Shown here piece by piece: positions 57,021 to 64,000 of a stretch of 64,000 bases of DNA. A program made the translations under genes and the position numbers. The stretch lies in assembly GCA_963920635.1 (NCBI GenBank), contig OY987302.1, forward strand, positions 28,929,278 to 28,993,277. The letters run 5' to 3'. This DNA is from Pseudeuparius sepicola (Eukaryota; Arthropoda; Insecta; Coleoptera; Anthribidae). Each line of letters starts with the position of its first letter. Position 1 is the first letter of the stretch. The notes below the pieces were generated by a model that worked only from the letters and a program-made list of their open reading frames with translations, was not told the DNA's origin and searched no databases.

Positions 57021-58356
57021 TTATTCCTAGTGGTATTTTTTGCTCCACAAGAGTAACAAAAAATATTTCTTGGCTGCGTACAATCCCAATAAACATGTCC
57101 ATTTTGATCACAATTCCAACAGCGAATATTTGTAATCACATTTACAGTATGCGAGTTGTTTCGAGAGGTAAAATTTTGACGACTGGATGAAGGTAAACAA
57201 CTTAAGTCTGGCTCCAGTAAGCCAGATGTACGAGAAGGTGGGGTATGATATCTTTCGGACCAAGAAAGTGATTCTTCGAACCTCTTACATAAGGTAGAAA
57301 GCTCTGAAATGGTCTTAATTTCATGTAATGCCAAATGGGAAATAAAATGAGGCAAAAGATTCCTCCTAATTTGCGATACGATGGAAATCTCGTCGGGTAA
57401 TTTAGTAAGTCTCTTAAAAAGACCTTCCATAACGGTAATAAACACTGACACCCGTTCATGTGAGCCTTGTGTTCTATTTTTTTATTTCCTCCATTAAATC
57501 ATAATCGTAATAAAAATTAATAAAGCCAACCTTACAGTCGAATCTCCACAAACAGTTTATATTATGGAGCTTCGACTGTAAGGTTGGCTTTATTAATTTT
57601 TATCGCATTACTCCACTGTAAGAAGATGGACTATTTTTTATATAATCGTAATGGTAAGGTAAAAAGTCTTCTTTAAGTTTTTGCACTAACTCATCCCAAG
57701 TGGTAACTCTATTTTTATTATTGACATACCAAGTCCAAGCTTGTCCCTTAAAAAGATCACACGCCGAAGAAAATAATTCAGGTTTTGTAATTCCACGAGC
57801 CTCTCGGAATAACTCAACTTTTTCCAGAAAAGAAAAGAAGAGATTCCTGACTGGTGCCAGCAAAAGATAAGTTCCATTTATGTGCAGAAATTGACTTTGA
57901 GGTAGATGGCAATTTAATAATAGCATGTTCGGTAGGGGTAGATGTTACAGGCAAAGACTCAACTGTTTTTGAAGCAAATTCTCCTTCGAGATCAATTAAT
58001 TTTAATTTGAACGCTGCCACTTGACTGTCATCGTCTGCAGTCTCGGCATTCATGCGTGAAATTCGATTTGAAAGATGGTTAAGTCTCGAATCAATCCTAC
58101 GATACGAAGCATCGCCTTTGCTCCCAGAGAAACTAGAAATAATAGTCACTAAATCAGAGTAAGAAATTAAAAACTGTTTGGCATCATCAGCAAAAGGAAT
58201 CGGATTGGCGATGTTCGCAAAACTTCTATTAGAAGCTTCTTGGTGCAAAATGCCTCTCAAACGTTTACGTTTAGTTTCTGCATTGCCAGTAGCATCTATA
58301 CCTCGAACTTTAAGTTCTTACGTCAACTCAGGTTCTTTCAAGTTATTAGGCTCCAT
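56822..58356 (-). pseudogene. gag: Gypsy gag, broken
   Basis: Starts with ATG at 58356. The first ~40 codons (PELT, stop, ELKVRGIDATGNAETKRKRL) resemble a SAP-type nucleic-acid-binding motif. The capsid part (57814-57600, LFKGQAWTWYVNNKN and WDELVQKLKEDFLPY) continues at 57451 after the 130 bp insertion (VSVFITVMEGLFKRL). A CCHC knuckle CWNCDQNGHVYWDC lies at ~57120; the next one, CYSCGAKNTTRNKC, lacks the His. Damage: one early stop, frameshifts near 57850 and in an A-run near 57480, and the insertion. The tail overlaps the start of pol in another frame. Confidence 0.85.
57512..57641. mobile_element. 130 bp hairpin-bearing insertion in gag, 11 bp duplication
   Basis: Flanked by ATAATCGTAAT at 57501-57511 and 57642-57652; gag coding is continuous without it. 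Inside, perfect 32 bp arms (57511-57542 and 57571-57602, with AATAAAGCCAACCTTACAG) surround a 28 nt loop that itself pairs (CTCCA/TGGAG). A ~39 bp tail follows on the right. GCTTCGACTGTA recurs near 62763. Confidence 0.8.
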
Positions 58357-58544
58357 AATGTTATTAGGAATTCAAAAAAATTTACCACAAATCCCAAATG
58401 AGTGCCGCAGGAAATCAAGGAAAAAATTTAAAAGAGAATTGAACCAGAAAATTTCAAAGTGATAGTCCAAAATTCCAAGTCAAGAATATACTTTCAAGTC
58501 TTTATTTGAACTCCAAGAACTTTTAAACTCAGCAAAATCGGGCC

Positions 58545-58562
58545 CCACGAATGGTTACGCCA
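58545..58562 (-). other. Primer-binding site candidate
   Basis: TGGCGTAACCATTCGTGG on the minus strand, 6 nt inside the 5' LTR. It begins with TGG, as expected for pairing with a tRNA CCA end. I could not assign the tRNA. Confidence 0.55.
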
Positions 58563-58568
58563 AATTTG

Positions 58569-60535
58569 TATAACCCCAAAGGGTATACTTTTCATTTATT
58601 TTAATTTGTTAAAAAGAATGGGCCTTAAAAGACTGAGCCTAAAAGGAGGAGTTCAAATAAAACAGACAGTAATTAAATTACAATGTTTAATTAGCAACTT
58701 TGTAATTGAAACTTACAGGTTACCAAAAAATTATTTGGCTGTTTACAATAAAAATGTTTAATTGAAAAACTCGAAAGTTAAGTGCTAATGAATATTTGAA
58801 TTAAAATGAAAATAACTAATTAAGGCTAATATTTTGGTATATAAAAAACTTGGTTAGCTTCGAACACTGATCCTGATAATTTGCATTCAATTTTGGACCA
58901 CCAAGACTTGTACGGGTACCTTGGTTACGTGGTAAATAGTCACTTGTCCGCCAGACGTCACCCAGACTCCTTTGATCGTGCAATAACCTCCGGAACTAGC
59001 TCTAGTCAGAAGCCAGTCGTGAGCTGCTTGAGTGGGGTTCAGTAGTGTGCGGATTCAAGTTGCCAGTGAGGTGTTATGGTTGTGAAACGCAACCCTCTGT
59101 GTGGTCCTGTGGTCCTTCCCCTTTTCCGATGTTACATGAAAAGGTAAAAGGAAAACAGTGTCCGTCGCAAAACGCAGCAGTTAAATTCTGTGCTTTTACA
59201 AAGTGAAAATATTAAAGTTAAATTAATGTTAAATTTACGAATAGTTCCGACAAAACTGTGCACAGTAAATGATAGCACAAATAATTTTCATAAAGTGACT
59301 ATAAATGACTCGATAAATGATTTAAAAAAGGATATTCTTGACGTAGAAAAAAATATATAACAATAACTTGTTAAAGCTACTAAAGAATGTCCAGTGACGT
59401 TGATTTCCCTGACACTTAAATTAAAAAATTAGAAAAACCTTCGGCTTCTCTCTGTTCCGGGAAAAAAATGAAATAATTAATATACAATAAAGAAGGATTT
59501 AAGTAATAAGCAACCGACAAGTAAAGGTACTTGGCTAACAGCTGATTTAGTGTGAAAGAATACGCATAAAATACAAGATTAACAAAAACCGTGTACTATG
59601 CCTTTTTACGTTGTGCTATCTTTCACAACAAATTTATAATCAAAAAGAAATTAACTAAAGGTGATATAAAGAGGTACGAATAGGGTGGTAAGACAGCTGT
59701 GGGTCCACAAAGAAACAGCAAATCTGGGAGATGAGATATTTTTTCGTAAAAGGTGGCAAAGCCAAAATTCTAAGAAATATTTGAAAAAAATACTCACCCC
59801 AGATTCCTGTGTAGCCGTAGTAGGGACCCCAACTGCTCGTTAAACCCTTGTTCCTCCGTCACCAATCGCTCAAGACGGCAAGGCACGCCATAAACCAACC
59901 CAACGAACCTCGATGGTGGTTACATGAAAATAATACCAAAAATATTAGCACAGCACGGTCAATTAGATCACCAGAGAGAATTTTCACACTAAACCGCTCA
60001 TAAATGGTGAAGACTGTGCACGATGATCAAAGATGATTCAAAAAATAAAACAATATCAAGAGTGCACAATCTCACCGATTACCGAAACTAGTCGCTTGAA
60101 GAACAGAGAGGAAAAAAACCCCGAAATTCCCTGTTATGGTGAAAAACTTTAAAAAATAAACCGCGAACTGATGGGTTCCGGTACAAAACACAAAGGTTAG
60201 GTTATACTTCTATCAACCCAGGCGCTCTTTTTCCTCACCGATTCTGTATGGTTTAAAATCTGTTGGTCTGTTACATACCTTTTGGTCACTAAATAAGTAT
60301 TGTTGAAACTGTTAAGATTAATTTAATGTTATTTTAAAATAATAAACAATAACGTACCTGTATATCAATAAATTAAGCCAAATTCGCAAAATTACAGTAC
60401 AACACTTTTCGCGTATACATGGTTGCATAGTGGTGCGTAGATTTTTATTTAGCCTTCAATAAATATCTTGCCGTATATTGGACGAGCCAAAATTAAAAAT
60501 CGTGGTAACGGAGATTAGCATAAATTTCCGTTAGA
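58569..60535 (-). repeat. LTR, upstream (5') copy, ~2 kb
   Basis: 1,967 bp. Carries TATAACCCC at its inner end and CCGTTAGA at its outer end. It contains 59033-59141, missing from the other LTR, and lacks ~75 bp near 60136. Confidence 0.92.
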
Positions 60536-60741
60536 AGCGCGTGGGGTAGATTTCATCCTCTAGGACGGCGCGTAATGGAATCTCACTATGATCTCTGTAA
60601 GCCTCTAGATACAAGCTATTTTTGATGCAAAGATGATGGTGGCACAACATTTCCTACTGGGTGAAATGGTTAATTTTTGGCGCCTGGGGTAGATTTCACC
60701 CTCTAGGACGGCGCGTAAGGGAATCTCACTATGATCTCTGT
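60536..60741 (+). repeat. Satellite monomers continuing after the LTR element
   Basis: ~1.4 monomers of the 143 bp unit, starting with the duplicated AGCG. They continue the array that ends at 48032. Confidence 0.88.
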
Positions 60742-61238
60742 AATTTTTCGGAAAATCATGTGTCTTGGAAATTTTGAAGAAGCCAATTTTTTGCACCAGT
60801 AAAGTGCCCTTTATGTAGGTTTTATGACAAAATGTTATTAAGGAAAGTTATTCAGTATTAAAAACTGAGTAGATGTGCAAAATTTCAAAAGCCTGCACCT
60901 ACTTCGAATTTCCCAATTGATCCAATTTGCCATCATTGCTGTTATAGACACCAAGCGTTTTGCATAGCCATATCTATGCAATGAGCAAATAATGGAGAGT
61001 AGATATCACGAACGATGATCCTTGCGTCACAATGGTCGACAATCCACTAAGTAGGTATACCATTTCTTTCCTCTTATTGCCACTTTATACTCACTAAGAT
61101 TTTGGTCTCTCTTATCTATACCTACCTCCCTTATTTTCGTTGTAGAATTTTATAAGTTTTGGCTGATCTACATAAATATGTTTTTTATCGGTTTGGGACA
61201 ATCTTTTTATCTTTTTTAGCCAAAATACCGATAAAGCA
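60742..61238. other. Unassigned sequence
   Basis: No gene or repeat recognised. Confidence 0.4.
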
Positions 61239-61452
61239 TTAGAAGCTACATTTACGACATTCAGCTCTTAGCTGAGATCCGGTCAAATTATTCATCTCAA
61301 CTAAATTTTCACCCCCCGAATCCTCGTCAGTGTGCCATCTTCATTCGCGTTTTTTTGTGGAAAAATTGTTATACTGTCTGGAATATCTGGGTCGTTGTCT
61401 CGTCCAATTTCTTCAAGTAATTCAGCCAAAGTAAGCGGCTTTTTACGAAAAC
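61239..61452 (-). pseudogene. piggyBac-like transposase N-terminal relic
   Basis: Reading from 61452 (after a splice-acceptor-like TTTTTTTTTATCAG): KPLTLAELLEEIGRDNDPD, then PDSITIFPQKNANED. After a frameshift come TDEDSGGEN and NNLTGSQLRAE, ending in a stop at 61239. 'KPLTLEE...TDEDSG...NL.G.QL.AE' is the acidic N-terminal pattern of many insect piggyBac-like transposases. No DDE core is present in the window. Confidence 0.6.
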
Positions 61453-61483
61453 TGATAAAAAAAAACAATCGAAAGTAGTATAT

Positions 61484-61863
61484 AAACCTACCGTCCCTTT
61501 AAAAAGGACAGAGTTATTTTTAGCCACCTACTAAATTAACCATCAACTTACAAGTAAGGTTATGTGTATTTATGCAACAGTACAGTTTTATGTAAAGTAA
61601 AAAAAATATAAAAAGTAATAAAAAGTATTTGCGACATTTAGAAAACTTACCTCAAATTATCCATTGGAAGCTGGAACAAAATGCCTTCAAAAAAAGCCGA
61701 GAAATTCTCTTAAAAACTTCATAAATTGCAAATGCCAGGGTACAGATTGTATTGTCAATATTATTGTCCGTTGGACTTTAATGGTGCCATCTAAATTTTG
61801 AATAGCATACCTCGCTGGGATGAGTATGGTTACAGCGTCCTTTTAAAAGGACGGTAGGTTTAA
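61484..61863. mobile_element. ~380 bp MITE, AAACCTACCGTCC ends
   Basis: AAACCTACCGTCCCTTTAAA at the left is mirrored at the right by TTTAAAAGGACGGTAGGTTT. Each end is itself a small hairpin (GTCC..TTTAAAA..GGAC). It adjoins the piggyBac-like relic, but any relation is only positional. 61864-62207 shows nothing else recognisable. Confidence 0.65.
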
Positions 61864-62207
61864 ATGGGATAAGTTATATTTACAATAAATTTCTTGATTC
61901 AAAACTTGTTATCTAAATTCTCTAATTAACTTCAATTTAATTTAAATATAATAACAACTTAAACAAGCTCGAGGGAAGCGATCGGGCCTAAACTGCAAAT
62001 CAGTTTGTGTGTCGAAATCGCATCCAAACTTATAAAAAATGGCATGCATATTGGCGTCACATGCGCAAGGTTAGTCAGAGTAACACAGAGGATCGACAGA
62101 AACGAAGTACTAATAATTTAATAAAATTGATAAAAATATAAACTAACCATGTTCAGATGGAAAACATATTTACAAACATTTCTTTGTTTTGTAGAATATA
62201 ATCATCA

Positions 62208-62423
62208 TAGTGAGATTCAATGACACGCCGTCCTAGAGGGTGAAATCTACCCTACTCGCTAAAAATTAATTATTTCACCCTGTAGAAAATGTTGTGCCAC
62301 CATCATCTTTGCACCAAAAATAGCTTGCATCTAGAGGTTTTCAGCGATCATAGTGAAATTTCCTTATGCGCACTTCCTAGAGGGTGAAATATACCTGGCG
62401 TGTAATTGAATCTCATTATGATC
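62208..62423 (-). repeat. Outlying satellite monomers, inverted
   Basis: About 1.5 monomers of the 143 bp satellite in minus orientation (ACGCCGTCCTAGAGGGTGAA, CACCATCATCTTTGCACC). Confidence 0.85.
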
Positions 62424-62434
62424 GTATGTAATAT

Positions 62435-62656
62435 CACAAGTGCCGGAAATTTTATCGATAATTTTTTCGAATGCGCTATTTTGCCTAGAAAGATCACGAG
62501 TATAAATTGGTCTTTTATTTTCTGATAAAACCCCGAGAGCGAAGCTCGAGAGATTTTATCTCTGAAAATAAAAGCCCAATTTGTACAAGTGGTTTTGCTA
62601 ATGGGCAAAATAGCGCTTGAGAATAAAATTATTTAGAAAAATTTCCGGCACGAGTG
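62435..62656. mobile_element. 222 bp foldback, CACAAGTGCCGGAAATTTT ends
   Basis: The ends CACAAGTGCCGGAAA and (inverted) CACTCGTGCCGGAAA continue through GCGCTATTTTGCC to a central hairpin with GAGAGCGAAGCTCGAGAG. Non-coding. Confidence 0.75.
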
Positions 62657-64000
62657 GTATTTGTCTAGATTATTTCAAGAATACGATTTAATAATTTCTG
62701 TATTGATTTTTTCTATGTTTACATTTCCAAAATGACTCATTTTGAACGAGTTTATAGACAGCTTCGACTGTAGGGTTTGAGTAAACAAACATGACGCTTA
62801 TGGATATCCAAGGCAACTACGATTATACCTACCTACTCCCTGTTGGCGTTGGTTTATTTTCTGAATGTGTCCTTAATTTAAACTGAGACGGAGGTCTAAT
62901 AACAAGAATTTAGCAATGTAAAAGTTATATAAATATATTCATACAATGCTTAATAATACCGCAACATAATTTATAAGCTGCATAATTTAGAACAGTGTAA
63001 AACACACCAATTTTAAGAAGTACGTGTTTGTATCGAACAGATTTGCGGTTGCTAAGCAACGAAGTGATAATTGCACAAGTGGTATTACCGCTTTGCTTTT
63101 GCACAGGTGCAATTATCGCTAGCAGAGGCATATGATTGGTTGGATTTTTATGGAAGGAACTACCCCAAGCAGCATTAAAGTTGCGGTAAGTCAGATGGGA
63201 ACTTTGAATAAGTAGTTATTACGTAATTATTACTTAAAAATCGACTTATTAGTTTTTATTACTTATATTTAGAAAGTATGAGTAATTACGTAGTAATTAT
63301 TACTACAAGTTGGAACCTTATGGTTTCAGTACTTCTAAGTGGTTTTTGAAGTATCTGGAACGGAATTGTTACTATGCAAAAATACGTTAAAGTCACGCTA
63401 ACTCTAAAGTTATATTCAATGGTCACAATTACTTTGTTGTGTTACTTGTTTATCACTTTAAAGTTTTCATTACTTTATGGTAACGGTGAAAGTAACTTCT
63501 ACATCTTAGCGACTTTAGAAATACCTCCAAAGTTACGGAACTATATAGTCATATTTAAAGTGAAATTAACTTTCTCGCTACTCGAGAAAACTACTGTATG
63601 GTAAGTTTTACTTCTCACTCCATTTTAAAATTACTAGAAAGTTCCAATTACTACAAAAAAATACTTTAAAGTAACTGTCACTTCTATAGGGACAAAAATG
63701 GAAACTACATTTAGTTCCTTACAATCGTTTGAAGGATTGGGTCGTTTTTGCGAAGTGATGAAAATGTCAGCCATTAGAAAGAAAAAAAATTATAGACACA
63801 CATTCACATTTTATAGAAAATTAAAGCAGCAGTTGGATGAAACGAATCGAAACACGAGCACTTGTCTTCAATACAAAATTACAAAACGCTTCTCTTGAAT
63901 GGCTACAATTTTAAATATCAACATTTCGAATTATAGCACGAAACACACACCGGCTGAAAATTATAGGTTAAAATTACAAATGGAACCTAGTAGTAGCATT
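62657..64000. other. Unassigned AT-rich sequence
   Basis: Contains an imperfect palindrome at 63066-63120 (GATAATTGCACAAGTG against CACAGGTGCAATTATC) and TTACGTAATTATTAC-like low-complexity text near 63220-63310. Short frames at 63374 and 63698 have no recognised domain. Confidence 0.4.

Larger units (their letters stand above)
48033..60535 (-). mobile_element. 12.5 kb Ty3/gypsy LTR retrotransposon
   Basis: Two long LTRs (48033-50577 and 58569-60535) enclose gag and pol on the minus strand, in the gypsy order protease, RT, RNase H, integrase. The target duplication AGCG (48029-48032 and 60536-60539) lies within a satellite monomer, and the monomer sequence is continuous across the insertion. 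The LTRs begin TATAACCCC and end CCGTTACA/CCGTTAGA. All ORFs are disrupted. Each LTR has a large indel relative to the other. Confidence 0.95.

Noticed and set aside
63374..63898. Frames at 63374-63604 and 63698-63898 as genes
   Set aside because: Short, low-complexity or Lys-rich, no splice or domain support.

Overview
This window looks like transposon-dense, gene-poor insect DNA. It is AT-rich, introns are short with GT/AG ends, poly(A)-type tails occur, and the mobile elements belong to families typical of insect genomes: P/THAP9, Penelope-like, Ty3/gypsy, pogo, piggyBac, Tc1/mariner and many foldback MITEs. The order cannot be fixed from the sequence; frequent 'taggtacctacc' words are common in some Hemiptera, Lepidoptera and Coleoptera. 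I found no intact host protein gene. Every recognisable protein is a transposable-element protein, and every one is broken.

Layout. 0-2.2 kb: a small MITE, tiny palindromic insertions, a cluster of three CTCF-like motifs and a 0.58 kb foldback. 2.2-7.7 kb: a decayed P-element (THAP) transposase gene, split by a 690 bp MITE and by two LINE 3' fragments; one LINE fragment is itself split by a 30 bp palindrome with an 8 bp target duplication. 7.7-16.4 kb: a GC-rich unassigned block, MITEs, an initiator-Met-like tRNA pseudogene, a 0.6 kb dispersed repeat, a 1.4 kb TIR element and a 0.75 kb foldback. 16.4-23 kb: one inverted Penelope-like fragment and a 4.5 kb Penelope-like compound insertion with pseudo-LTRs and a 14 bp target duplication. 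23-24.3 kb: a pogo-like transposase relic. 25-37.3 kb: a sea of TA-flanked foldbacks plus a second THAP relic and a Tc1/mariner-like transposase tail.

37.4-42.3 kb holds a full-length P element (minus strand) with near-canonical hallmarks: ~31 bp perfect terminal inverted repeats, a 7-8 bp target duplication, a four-exon THAP9-like transposase gene with several disabling changes, and internal copies of the terminal motif. 43-46 kb: tandem AGGTGGCGCC repeats, a MITE, a 73 bp hairpin with an 8 bp duplication, and a 0.94 kb foldback. 46.0-48.0 kb is a 143 bp-period satellite with an internal strand switch. A 12.5 kb Ty3/gypsy element (minus strand, ~2 kb LTRs, 4 bp duplication AGCG) has inserted into it. 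One LTR carries a 600 bp tRNA-like insertion and gag carries a 130 bp hairpin insertion. After 60.5 kb come satellite remnants, a piggyBac N-terminal relic and two more foldbacks.

The most interesting signal is a set of very small palindromic insertions. Six dispersed copies share CGTCGATGG...CAATCAACG ends, are 18-31 bp long, and most are flanked by 7 bp direct repeats (exact at two sites, 6 of 7 at three more). Unrelated 30 bp and 73 bp hairpins are flanked by perfect 8 bp repeats. They look like minimal, almost TIR-only transposons.
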